NCBI GenBank assembly: GCA_020848905.1
Contig: JADLHG010000051.1
Span: 1 to 64,000, forward strand
Reading direction: 5' to 3'
Length of the DNA stretch: 64,000 bases
Source of the DNA: Deltaproteobacteria bacterium
GTDB taxonomy: Bacteria; Myxococcota_A; Polyangia; GCA-2747355; JADLHG01
The notes beneath the pieces were generated by a model. That model was not told the origin of the DNA. It worked only from the letters and a program-made list of their open reading frames with translations, and did no database searches. Made by a program: the position numbers and the translations under genes. Numbering within the stretch: position 1 is the stretch's first letter; every line of letters starts with the position of its first letter. This document shows positions 28,172 through 37,626 of this stretch, piece after piece.

Positions 28172-29059
28172 ATGTCCTCTATTACGGTGCCGGACCAGCC
28201 CTCCCTCGCCCCCGCCGACTCCCCCCGCGGCCTCTTCATCACCGGCACCGACACCGGCGTGGGGAAGACCCTCTTCACCGGCGCGCTGGCCGCGGCCCTC
28301 GTCCGCCGCGGCCTCCGCGTGGCCGTGATGAAGCCCGTCGAGACCGGCTGCCCGCTCCGCGCCGCCCCCCCTGCGGGTAACGTCTCCTCCGAGGAGGCCG
28401 CCGCCCTCGCGCGCCTCGCTCGCCTCGCAGGACCTCCCCCCGCGGGACTGCTCGCCCAGCTCTCCCCCGACCAGCTCGAGCCCCAGGACGCCCTCTTCCT
28501 CCTTCGCGCGAGCGGCTCCTCCGCCCCCCTCGAGCTCGTCAATCCCTACCGCTTCGCCCCGGCCGTGGCCCCCTCTGTCGCCGCACGCGCCGCCGGAACG
28601 CCCCTCGACCCCGCGCACCTGCGTGCCTGCTTCCTAGCCCTCGCCCGGGACGCCGACCTCGTCCTCGTGGAGGGCGCCGGAGGACTCCTCGTCCCGCTCA
28701 CCGACGAGCTGCTCGTCGCCGACCTCGCCCGCCTCTTCACCCTTCCCGTCGTCGTGGTCGGACGCTCCACCCTCGGCACCCTCAACCACACGCTCCTCAC
28801 CGTCGAAGCCCTGCGCTCCCGCGAGCTCCCCCTCGCAGGCGTGGTCCTCAACCGTCTCGTAGAGCCCCGCTCCGCCGAGGAGGCGGCCAACCCGGCCGAA
28901 ATAGAACGCCTAGCGGGCCCCGTCGTTCGCGGCGTCTTGCCCTACTTCAGCCCCGCCCAGCGCGACGATTTCGAATTCCTGGCGCAGCGTTGCCGCGTCC
29001 ACGTGGACCTCCCCGCGCTGCTCCTGGCGGCCGGATTTCCCCCCGCAGGGCCCCATTAG
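28172..29059 (+). CDS. bioD: Dethiobiotin synthetase BioD
   Basis: Protein of 295 residues. LFITGTDTGVGKTLFTGAL (residues 21-39) is the P-loop with the BioD-specific TDTGVGKT; VAVMKPVETGC carries the substrate Lys, and VLVEGAGGLLVPLTDE is also diagnostic. It forms the ureido ring from CO2 and ATP. At 295 residues it is longer than the usual 220-240, with a 19-residue N-terminal extension. It completes a tight bioF-bioA-bioD operon; bioB is not in the window. Confidence 0.92.
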   Translation: MSSITVPDQPSLAPADSPRGLFITGTDTGVGKTLFTGALAAALVRRGLRVAVMKPVETGCPLRAAPPAGNVSSEEAAALARLARLAGPPPAGLLAQLSPDQLEPQDALFLLRASGSSAPLELVNPYRFAPAVAPSVAARAAGTPLDPAHLRACFLALARDADLVLVEGAGGLLVPLTDELLVADLARLFTLPVVVVGRSTLGTLNHTLLTVEALRSRELPLAGVVLNRLVEPRSAEEAANPAEIERLAGPVVRGVLPYFSPAQRDDFEFLAQRCRVHVDLPALLLAAGFPPAGPH

Positions 29060-29107
29060 TGAAGTAGTCTTCTAGTTCGCTTTCCCGCCCCGCGTGCCGT
29101 AACCCCT

Positions 29108-30493
29108 TTATTTTCCGATGCAAAAGCGCGCAAAAAGCGCGTCGAGCACCTCTTCCGGGGCCCCTTCCCCGGTGAGCTCCGCCAGAGCGGCCAGGGCGAG
29201 CCGGACGTGCTCCACCACGAATTCCGGGCCGAGCCCCTGCTCCCGTGCTGTTTCCGCGTCGAGCAGGGAAACGCGCGCTCGCTCCAAGGCACTAAATTGG
29301 CGCGCCTGCGTCACGAGCACCGTCTCCGGCGCGTCGCCCGCCGCCCCATTTTGCGAAAGCGACTCTAGAATCCTATATCTTAAATCAGCCAGACCCTCCC
29401 CCGTGCGTGCCGAGACCTCTAAAACCGGCCGGGAAGTGTGTGCACGTATGCTGCACAGCACCTCTCGACGGCTCTCCGCCTCCAGCAGGTCCACCTTGTT
29501 CACCAGCACCAGGTCGACCTCGCCGAACGCGGTCCCGAGGGAGGCATCCCGCGCCGCAGCCGCCCCGTCCACCACGCCGAGCAGCAGCTCGCACGCGCTC
29601 GCGCGCTCCTCTCCCAGGGCGCGCCCTTCGCGCTCGAGCGGGGACATCACCGACTCCGCGCGCAGACCCGCGGTATCGACGAGAATCACCCTCTGCCCCT
29701 CCCACTGGACCTCCACCTCGAGATAGTCCCTCGTCGTCCCTTCCTCCTCCGAGACGAGGGCCCGACGGGTGCCGAGAAGTGCGTTCAGAAGGCTCGACTT
29801 CCCGGCGTTGACAGGCCCCACCAGCGCCACCGCCGCGCCTCCGAGTCGCCGTCCTCTCTCGTAGCTTTCGGCCAGGGCCGTGACCCGCTCCACGAGCCCG
29901 CGCAGCCCGCCCCGCAAGCGCCCCTCGGGGACCGCCGCCTCGAGCTCCTCCGCGAAATCGAGGCGAGCCTCTAATTCCGCGGCCAGCTCGACCCCCTCCT
30001 GTCGCAAGGCTCGCACCCGCCGCCCGAGCTCCCCCGCGAGGAGTCCCTGCGCGTTTCGGAGCGCTCGCTCGCTTTTGGCGGCGATCACCTCCGCCACGGC
30101 CTCCGCCTGGGTGAGGTCCAGCCTCCCGCTCAGAAAGGCCCGCCGCGTGAACTCGCCCGGCTCGGCCAAGCGGGCCCCCCGGAGCAGGCACTCCGTCTGT
30201 ATCTGCGCGAGATTAATGGTTCCACCGTGCGCGAAGAGCTCCACCACGTCCTCGCCGGTGTAGCTCGCCGGACCGGGCATGAAGCACGCGAGCGCCCGAT
30301 CTAGAACGACGTCGTCGGCCCCCCGCCGGAGCGTCACCGCCGTGAGTCTCCGGGGTACGAAACGGTCGCGCCGGCTCAGGGCCTGCAGGATGGCCAGCGC
30401 CGCGGGCCCGCTCAGCCGCACGAGGGCCACCGCCCCCTCTCCCGGGGGCGTGGCGGGCGCGCAGATCGTGTCGGTGAAGACGCGCTGGACCAT
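29108..30493 (-). CDS. mnmE: tRNA modification GTPase MnmE
   Basis: Protein of 461 residues. With MnmG it adds carboxymethylaminomethyl groups to U34 of tRNAs. The N-terminal tetrahydrofolate domain starts DTICAPATPPGEGAVALVRLSG; the inserted G domain has GPVNAGKSSLLNALLG (P-loop), DTAGLR and NKVD; the C-terminal FCIGK is the conserved Cys motif of the family. ATG at 30493. It is the last gene of the rpmH operon and converges with bioD. Confidence 0.95.
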   Translation of the reverse strand: MVQRVFTDTICAPATPPGEGAVALVRLSGPAALAILQALSRRDRFVPRRLTAVTLRRGADDVVLDRALACFMPGPASYTGEDVVELFAHGGTINLAQIQTECLLRGARLAEPGEFTRRAFLSGRLDLTQAEAVAEVIAAKSERALRNAQGLLAGELGRRVRALRQEGVELAAELEARLDFAEELEAAVPEGRLRGGLRGLVERVTALAESYERGRRLGGAAVALVGPVNAGKSSLLNALLGTRRALVSEEEGTTRDYLEVEVQWEGQRVILVDTAGLRAESVMSPLEREGRALGEERASACELLLGVVDGAAAARDASLGTAFGEVDLVLVNKVDLLEAESRREVLCSIRAHTSRPVLEVSARTGEGLADLRYRILESLSQNGAAGDAPETVLVTQARQFSALERARVSLLDAETAREQGLGPEFVVEHVRLALAALAELTGEGAPEEVLDALFARFCIGK

Positions 30494-30591
30494 CGACGGT
30501 GTGCTGCTCGGCGGGTGGTCCGGGAGGGGCTGAGTCCCCCTCCGGTGGGGAGCCCTGCTCTTCCTACACCGAAGCACGTTGTTGCGTGCTC

Positions 30592-30735
30592 AAACATGGT
30601 CGCATTGGCCGCGAGGCGCCCGGCAGGCAAGGAGCGCCGAGCACCGGAGCGGAGCAGCCTGGTGGCGCTGTGAGCACCGGAGCGCAGGCGCGACACAGCC
30701 TGACGGGATGGATCGCGGCCAAGGTGACCATGTTT
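30592..30735. repeat. Palindromic dispersed repeat (copy B plus inverted partial copy)
   Basis: The right arm (30662-30735, minus strand) is the 74-bp repeat also seen at 11681-11754. The left arm (30592-30629, plus strand) begins AAACATGGTC...TTGGCCGCGA like the right arm read on the other strand, so the whole 144 bp is an imperfect palindrome. It fills much of the gap between jag and mnmE; jag's TAA stop lies at its edge. Confidence 0.65.
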
Positions 30736-31243
30736 AGTTCTCGGGCACGATCAGCAGCCGGCGCTGCAGCCCCTCCCCCTCGCTGCGCGTGGTCACGCCG
30801 GGGGTGTCCTTCAGCGCCATGTGGATGATGCGCCGGTCGCGCGGGCTCATTGGATTCAGCGCCACGGTCTTGCCCGTGCGCTGCGCCTTCTCGCACAGCC
30901 TCTGCGCGAGCTGCACCAGCGAGTCCGCCCGCCGGTCGCGGTACCCCGCGGCATCCACCATCACCGGCCGACGCTCGAGCCCTTCCCGACCGAGCATCTT
31001 GTTGGCCATGAACTGCAACGCGTCGAGCGTCTGCCCCTTCTTGCCGATGAGCAGGCTCTCGTCCTCACCGGTGAGCGTCACACGAATCTGCTCCGCTTCC
31101 TCGGTGCAGCGGGCCTCCACGTCCAGCCCCATGTGCTGCACGAGCCCCTTCACCGCTTCGAGGGCCAGTCTCGCCTCGTCGCTGAGCGGCAGAGCGCCAG
31201 GTGCGGGGTCTGCCCCGCTTTCGATCGTCAGGTCATCGGACAT
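30734..31243 (-). CDS. jag: KhpB/Jag RNA-binding protein (KH and R3H domains)
   Basis: Protein of 169 residues. LIGKKGQTLDALQFMANKML is the KH GxxG loop, and VALNPMSPRDRRIIHMAL is the R3H motif with its Arg-x3-His. The Jag-N domain of Firmicute proteins is missing, as in many other bacteria. Jag/KhpB binds small RNAs and mRNAs and is always found beside yidC; here it starts 98 bases after yidC. Followed by the repeat element and mnmE. Confidence 0.9.
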   Translation of the reverse strand: MSDDLTIESGADPAPGALPLSDEARLALEAVKGLVQHMGLDVEARCTEEAEQIRVTLTGEDESLLIGKKGQTLDALQFMANKMLGREGLERRPVMVDAAGYRDRRADSLVQLAQRLCEKAQRTGKTVALNPMSPRDRRIIHMALKDTPGVTTRSEGEGLQRRLLIVPEN

Positions 31244-31341
31244 TGGTTACTCCATGTCGGCGCGAGAGTGCGCCTCGACGACGCCTCCAAGCTGAGCGGG
31301 TCACGTCGACCGCGCCCCATCATAACCCGGCGCGTTCCGGC

Positions 31342-33225
31342 CTAGCCCTTCTTCTTCTTCTGCCCCCGAGGTCCCGCGCCGCGCTGCCCGTTGCCCCCCT
31401 GGGGTCCTTTGGTCGCCGTCTCGCGGGTCGCCGGGCTGGCCTTCACCGGCGCCATGGGGGGGTCGCTCTTGTTCATGTACCACTGGTGAAGCATGGTCAG
31501 AAGGGTGTTCACGAAGATATAGAGCGTCAAGCCGGAGGGGAGCCAGAGCATCATGACCGTGAACATCCCGGGCATGAAGTACTTCATCATCTTCGCCTGA
31601 GGCCCCTCCATCGGCTGCGGCGTGATGGCCTGCTGCCCGTACATCGCCGCGCCGAGGAGCAATGGCAGCACGTAGTAGGGGTCCGGCGCCGTGAGGTCCG
31701 TGATCCAGCCGAAGAAGCTCGAGTGGTAAAGTTCGACCGCGTTACCGAGCGTTCGATATAGCGCAAACCAGACGGGCATCTGAATCAGCATGGGAAGACA
31801 CCCGCCCAGCGGGTTCACCTTGTTCGCCTTGTAGAGCCCCATCATCTCCTGGTTCAGTCGCTGCTTGTCCTCCTTGTACTTCTCGCGCAGGCGGTCGATT
31901 TCGGGCTTCAGCTTCTGCATGGCCCGCATGGAGCGCATGCTCTTCTGCGTCCAGTAGAGGGTGAGCAGCTTCACCACCAGCGTGAGCAGAATGATCGCGA
32001 TGCCCCAGTTGCCGAACAGGGCGTAGAACTTGTGCATGAGCCAGAGCATCGGCCGGCAGAGCACGGCGAACCAGCCGAGCTCGATCGCCTCTCCGAGGTG
32101 CGCTTCGCTCCCTTGCGGGCCCTTCACCGCGTCCATCTGGTGCAGCTCTTTGGCCCCCGCGAAGACGGCGAACTTCTCCTTGAGCGGCTTTCCGGGCTCG
32201 AGCGAGCCCTCGGAATAGAGGAGCGACACCTCGATGAGCTGGTCGCCGAGCTGCTTGATCTCGCAGCGTCGCTCGCGCTGCGGGCTCTGCGGCACGACGG
32301 CCGTGAGGAAGTACCGGTCGTCGGTCGCCAGCCACAACGTTTCCCCGACCTTGTTCACGGGACCCTGCTCGCCGGAGCCGCACCCGGCAGCCGTGCAACC
32401 GCTCTCCGTACCGAGGATGCCCGCGAGGCTGCGGCGGTGCAGCTCGCCGTTCACGTAGCAGAGGCCGGTGGGAATGCGCGGATAGGGGTTCGTGAAGCTC
32501 GGCGCGGCGGAATGCGGGTCCTGGCGACCGTGGAGCTTGACCTCGAGCCGCTGCCGCAGGGCCTTCGACGTCAGGTTCTCGACCTGCAGCGACATCCACA
32601 TCACGGGCCACCGCGCGTCGAGGTCGTACTGCTTGGTCACCCGCACCTTGTCCGATTGCCAGACGTACCGCAGAAGCTGGGCCTCTTGCTTGACCAGCTT
32701 GAACTCCGCGTCGGGGGGCACCTCGAACTCGGAACCCGGAAAGAGCGTCAGCAGGGGCCAAGGACCCTTGCCCGCCTCCGTCTGGACTAGGTCCACCGGG
32801 ACGAGCCTCCCCTCCTTCGTTTCGCGGTAGCGCGGGTTCGAAAGGCTCCAGCTGCGGAGGGCGGCGCCCCGGTCGGTGAAGGTGACCTTCCCGGACGGGT
32901 GAGAGAGCGTGACCTGCTTGCCTTCCACCGTGGCCGACCGCGGCCCGGCGGGCGGCTTCCCTTCCACGACAGTCGGCTTGCTCGCGGCCCCAGCAGCCGT
33001 GCCCCCGGCCGTGCCCGTGCCGGAGGCGGTCCCCGTGCCGGAGGCGGCGCCCGTGCCGGAGGCGGCGCCCGTGCCGGAGGCGGTCCCCGTCCCCGAGGCG
33101 GTCCCCGTCCCCGAGGCGCTGCCGGCGTCGGGCGGCGGCGCCGGCGGCCTGAAGAGCATCTCATACGCAACGAGTAGTCCGAGGCAGATCACCACCGTGA
33201 GGATGATCCGGACCGTGCTGCTCAT
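31342..33225 (-). CDS. yidC: Membrane protein insertase YidC
   Basis: Protein of 627 residues. An N-terminal membrane anchor (VRIILTVVICLGLLVAYEML) leads to a Gly/Thr/Ser/Ala linker of repeated SGTGTA/SGTGAA units coded by a 14-18-base tandem DNA repeat (about 33000-33120). The large periplasmic domain follows, then the conserved C-terminal region: WGIAIILLTLVVKLLTLYWT, the basic cytoplasmic loop KYKEDKQRLNQEMMGLYKANKVNPLGGCLP, and GLTLYIFVNTLLTM (longer stretches named by position, about residues 400-600). It inserts proteins into the inner membrane. A long repeat linker is unusual for YidC. Confidence 0.94.
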   Translation of the reverse strand: MSSTVRIILTVVICLGLLVAYEMLFRPPAPPPDAGSASGTGTASGTGTASGTGAASGTGAASGTGTASGTGTAGGTAAGAASKPTVVEGKPPAGPRSATVEGKQVTLSHPSGKVTFTDRGAALRSWSLSNPRYRETKEGRLVPVDLVQTEAGKGPWPLLTLFPGSEFEVPPDAEFKLVKQEAQLLRYVWQSDKVRVTKQYDLDARWPVMWMSLQVENLTSKALRQRLEVKLHGRQDPHSAAPSFTNPYPRIPTGLCYVNGELHRRSLAGILGTESGCTAAGCGSGEQGPVNKVGETLWLATDDRYFLTAVVPQSPQRERRCEIKQLGDQLIEVSLLYSEGSLEPGKPLKEKFAVFAGAKELHQMDAVKGPQGSEAHLGEAIELGWFAVLCRPMLWLMHKFYALFGNWGIAIILLTLVVKLLTLYWTQKSMRSMRAMQKLKPEIDRLREKYKEDKQRLNQEMMGLYKANKVNPLGGCLPMLIQMPVWFALYRTLGNAVELYHSSFFGWITDLTAPDPYYVLPLLLGAAMYGQQAITPQPMEGPQAKMMKYFMPGMFTVMMLWLPSGLTLYIFVNTLLTMLHQWYMNKSDPPMAPVKASPATRETATKGPQGGNGQRGAGPRGQKKKKG

Positions 33226-33259
33226 GAAGACTCCTCAGCTGGGCTCGTGATGAGCCCGG

Positions 33260-33571
33260 TCAGGGTGGGTCGTAACCTGCGCCGCCCCAGGGATGGCAGC
33301 GGCACAGCCTCCAGCCCGCCTTGCAGAGCCCGCGAACCAGGCCGTAGCGCTGCAGGCTCTCTGCCGCGTACGCCGAACACGACGGCGAGAAGCGGCAGCG
33401 GGGGGAAAGCCCCGGGGACACCACCTTACGGTAGAAAGCGACGAGCGCGAGCAGAATAGCCACCAGCGCGCGGCTCGGCAGCAGCCCGACGGCGCAGAGG
33501 GTCCGCACCCACCGCTTCGAGCGCTCCAGCTCTCCGTGCCCTGCCCAGCTGACGTCACGCGACCTCGTCAT
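33260..33571 (-). CDS. yidD: Membrane protein insertion efficiency factor YidD
   Basis: Protein of 103 residues. FYRKVVSPGLSPRCRFSPSCSAYA and ALQRYG-like ESLQRYGLVRG are the YidD family signature with three conserved Cys, and RCHPWGGAGYDPP is the usual end. An N-terminal amphipathic/hydrophobic stretch anchors it to the membrane. Its ATG overlaps the rnpA stop (ATGA). A 30-residue N-terminal extension before the hydrophobic segment is slightly longer than usual. Confidence 0.9.
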   Translation of the reverse strand: MTRSRDVSWAGHGELERSKRWVRTLCAVGLLPSRALVAILLALVAFYRKVVSPGLSPRCRFSPSCSAYAAESLQRYGLVRGLCKAGWRLCRCHPWGGAGYDPP

Positions 33572-33966
33572 GCACCATCTCGCTGCCGCTTCGGCTCCAT
33601 CTTGCGGGCGACCTGCAGCAGTTGCCGGAAGACGTCCGCGTACGTCGCCTCCGCCCCGCTGCGCTTGGCCACCAACACCAGGTCGTAGCCCATCGGGAAT
33701 TGCCCCTTGCAGCGCCGCCACGCCTCGCGAATCAGCCGCTTCAGCCGATTCCGGATCACGGCGTTTCCCACCTTCCGGCTCACCGTGATGCCGAGACGAC
33801 GACGCCCCGAGCTCGGGCGAATGAAGGCCAGCAGGTGGTCGAGATGCACCTTTCGCCCCTGGCCCTGGACCGCCAGGTATTCGCGCCGCTGGGTGAGCCG
33901 GTCCGCACGCAACAGGCGCTGACCTGCCTGCGGCACTGGCTGTGGCGTGACGTCCGGACGGCTCAC
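33568..33966 (-). CDS. rnpA: Ribonuclease P protein component
   Basis: Protein of 132 residues with a GTG start. RLGITVSRKVGNAVIRNRLKRLIREAWRR holds the family RNR motif (key residues V-S-R-K, A-V-x-R-N-R-x-K-R). The protein assists the RNase P RNA in trimming tRNA 5' ends. It lies between rpmH and yidD as in most bacteria. Confidence 0.92.
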   Translation of the reverse strand: MSRPDVTPQPVPQAGQRLLRADRLTQRREYLAVQGQGRKVHLDHLLAFIRPSSGRRRLGITVSRKVGNAVIRNRLKRLIREAWRRCKGQFPMGYDLVLVAKRSGAEATYADVFRQLLQVARKMEPKRQRDGA

Positions 33967-34003
33967 GTGGGGAGGTCCCCCTCACGGGGACACTTGGGCT
34001 GCG

Positions 34004-34153
34004 CTACTTGCGCGGAGTGCCTACCGACACCCGCAGCCGGCCTCGCCGACGTCGAGCGTTGAGCACCTTCCGGCCGCCCGTGGTGAGCATCCGACGCCGA
34101 AACCCGTGGGTCCTGCGCCGTCGCTTATTGTGCGGTTGGTATGTGCGTTTCAC
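34004..34153 (-). CDS. rpmH: 50S ribosomal protein L34
   Basis: GTG start; 49 codons. The translation begins [20 protein letters not shown] and continues [18 protein letters not shown], ending VGTPRK, an unambiguous L34. First gene of the rpmH-rnpA-yidD-yidC-jag-mnmE operon and divergent from dnaA. Confidence 0.96.
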   Translation of the reverse strand: MKRTYQPHNKRRRRTHGFRRRMLTTGGRKVLNARRRRGRLRVSVGTPRK

Positions 34154-34180
34154 CGCTTCCGCTCCATAAAAAGACTGCCT

Positions 34181-34209
34181 CAGATAACAGCGATCCCTTC
34201 CCCTGTCAA
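34181..34209 (-). promoter_or_regulatory. Sigma-70 type promoter of the rpmH operon
   Basis: Minus strand: TTGACA (34204-34209), a 17-base spacer, TATCTG (34181-34186). The -35 is perfect. A transcript would start about 20 bases before the rpmH GTG. Confidence 0.7.
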
Positions 34210-34600
34210 GGGAAGCTCATCTCGAACGCGATCCCAGGGTGGTCGGCGCGTTTCTTCGCACTCCTCACCGTGAGATCGAAGCGTCCCGAGATCCAGATCC
34301 AGAGGAGGATCGCCCCAACCCGAGATCCATGATCCCTTCACGCGCCGTCGTTTGTGCTGCGATCCTCACGCCCTGACTTCTCGTCGAGAATACCGCCTTC
34401 GCGGCCTGCGCGCCGCCCACATTTCGCCGCAGGTTATTTTCGAGCAATTCGTGCCGGATGTCTGTCGCTCCGAGTTTTGCCTTGCGCGGAGTCTTCGCGC
34501 TTTGCTACCACACGAACTCGCGCGGCACCGCGCGACCCACAACTCAGTCAGGGTTCTTCTATGAAGGATGTCTTCACGCAGGAGGCAGTCGAGCGCCCGC

Positions 34601-34618
34601 TTTTCCACCTGTGGATAA
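34601..34618. promoter_or_regulatory. Back-to-back DnaA boxes upstream of dnaA
   Basis: TTTTCCACC (34601-34609) directly abuts TGTGGATAA (34610-34618). The second is a perfect DnaA box, the first has one mismatch. They lie 29 bases before the dnaA start. Known role of such boxes is origin activity and dnaA autoregulation. The rest of the 493-base rpmH-dnaA gap holds the rpmH promoter and no gene. Confidence 0.75.
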
Positions 34619-34646
34619 GTGCTGGTCAACTCCTCGCATCCCTTTG

Positions 34647-36050
<1,404 letters not shown>

Positions 36051-36500
36051 CCTGCTGTCACACGCGAACACTCGACCGCAACCTCGTCAGGCGGGGCGTT
36101 GCAGCCACGTTCTGGGGCTCCTCGCGGGGGTTCCTGTCCCCTGCCACGACTTCTCCTCGGCCCACCCCTCGGCTTGCCAACTGCAGCCCCTTCATGTTAC
36201 GCCCACGCCACGTTTCGCCGCGTGGAGCACCCCTTTCAGCCCATGATGAGCTCCCACTTCCCGATGGACCGACGTACCTTGATGAAGTGTGGATATCCCC
36301 TGTGGGAGTCCTGTGCACATCCTAGGCTCTTATCCGCTCCCCAGTTTGCACCCACAACGATCCGCAGTCTGGACACAGGATCAATGACTTCATTCTTAGC
36401 TACATATGGTCGTTATCCACTAATTCACAGGCACTACTACGTCGACTGATTCTATATATGTATAGGATCTATTAATAGAGACCGCTGTGGAGAGCTGGTG
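36051..36500. other. Proposed oriC (dnaA-dnaN intergenic region)
   Basis: A 450-base non-coding gap whose right end is strikingly AT-rich (36447-36478, TCTATATATGTATAGG then TCTATTAATAG), a likely DNA unwinding element. Near-consensus DnaA boxes: TGTGGATAT (36288-36296), TTATCCGCT (36330-36338), TTATCCACT (36413-36421), each with one or two mismatches. Gene order around it is the classic bacterial origin. The promoter of dnaN probably also lies here. Confidence 0.75.
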
Positions 36501-37604
36501 ATGGAATTCAAGATCAACAAGAACGAGTTCCTGAGAGGCCTCTACCTGGCCCAAGGCATCGCCGACCGGCGGAGCACGAACCCGGCGGTAGCCAACGTAC
36601 GTCTTCGCAGCGAGGGAAAAGAAGCCATCGTTTGCGATGCGACCGACCTGCGCATCAGCATGGTCGCGGAGGTCTCCGCCAAGGTGGTCAAGGAAGGCGG
36701 TCTCTGCCTCGGTGCGAAGCATCTCTACGAGATCGTGAAGGGGCTTCCCGGCGACGAGGTGGCTCTGAAGAAGATGGACAACAACTGGGCGGAGATCCGC
36801 GCCGGGAAGGCACGCTACAAATTGGTGGGGATGTCGGGGCAGGATTTTCCCCGCATTCCGGACCATCGGGAGGTGACCTTCAAGGAGATCGACGCAGCTA
36901 CCCTGGCGGAGATGATCGGGAAGACCATCATCTCCGTATCGAGCGACGAGACGCGACCGCACCTTTCGGGCATCTATCTCGAAAGCGATGGCAAAGTCAT
37001 TCGCATGGTCTCCACGGATGGCCATCGCCTGAGCAAGGTGGAGCGCGAGGTCGGCAGCAGTCCGTCGCTCGAGCGGGGAGTCATCATTCCGCGCAAGGGA
37101 GTGCTCGAAATCCGGCGGCTGCTCGAGGCGGCTCACGGCACGTGCGACGTGGGTTTCGCGCAGAACAACGTGTTCGTGCGTTCGGCAGACGTGGTGCTCA
37201 GCGTCGCGCTCGTGGACGCTCAGTTCCCTCCGTATCAGCAGGTGATTCCTCCCGAGAGCGAGAAGCAGGTGGTCCTCGATCGCGCGGGTTTTCTCGAATC
37301 GCTCAAGCGCGTATCGATCATGTCGTCGGAGCGAAGCTGGGGCATTCGCATGGACCTGGCGAAGGGGCGTTTGCGAATCACGAGCGACAACCCGGACCTC
37401 GGCGAGGCCCAGGAAGACCTCGAGGTGAACTACGACGGGACGGAGCTCGTGATCGGCTTCAACGCCCGCTACTTCATCGACGCCCTCGGAGAGATGACCG
37501 CCGACCGCGTGGTGCTCGAGCTGAACGGCGAGCTGGACCCGGGGCTCGTACGTCCGGAGGCAGGCAGGGACCACGTGGGCGTGATCATGCCCATGCGCAT
37601 CTGA
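36501..37604 (+). CDS. dnaN: DNA polymerase III beta sliding clamp
   Basis: Protein of 367 residues, normal for DnaN. MEFKINKNEFLRGLYLAQGI opens domain 1 of three repeated clamp domains; YLESDGKVIRMVSTDGHRLS and the C-terminal VGVIMPMRI (the M-P-M-R motif) are diagnostic. ATG 36501 has GGAGAG 6 bases upstream; a GTG at 36498 is adjacent. Confidence 0.96.
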   Translation: MEFKINKNEFLRGLYLAQGIADRRSTNPAVANVRLRSEGKEAIVCDATDLRISMVAEVSAKVVKEGGLCLGAKHLYEIVKGLPGDEVALKKMDNNWAEIRAGKARYKLVGMSGQDFPRIPDHREVTFKEIDAATLAEMIGKTIISVSSDETRPHLSGIYLESDGKVIRMVSTDGHRLSKVEREVGSSPSLERGVIIPRKGVLEIRRLLEAAHGTCDVGFAQNNVFVRSADVVLSVALVDAQFPPYQQVIPPESEKQVVLDRAGFLESLKRVSIMSSERSWGIRMDLAKGRLRITSDNPDLGEAQEDLEVNYDGTELVIGFNARYFIDALGEMTADRVVLELNGELDPGLVRPEAGRDHVGVIMPMRI

Positions 37605-37626
37605 CCCGCGGCCGGGAACGCGGGCG

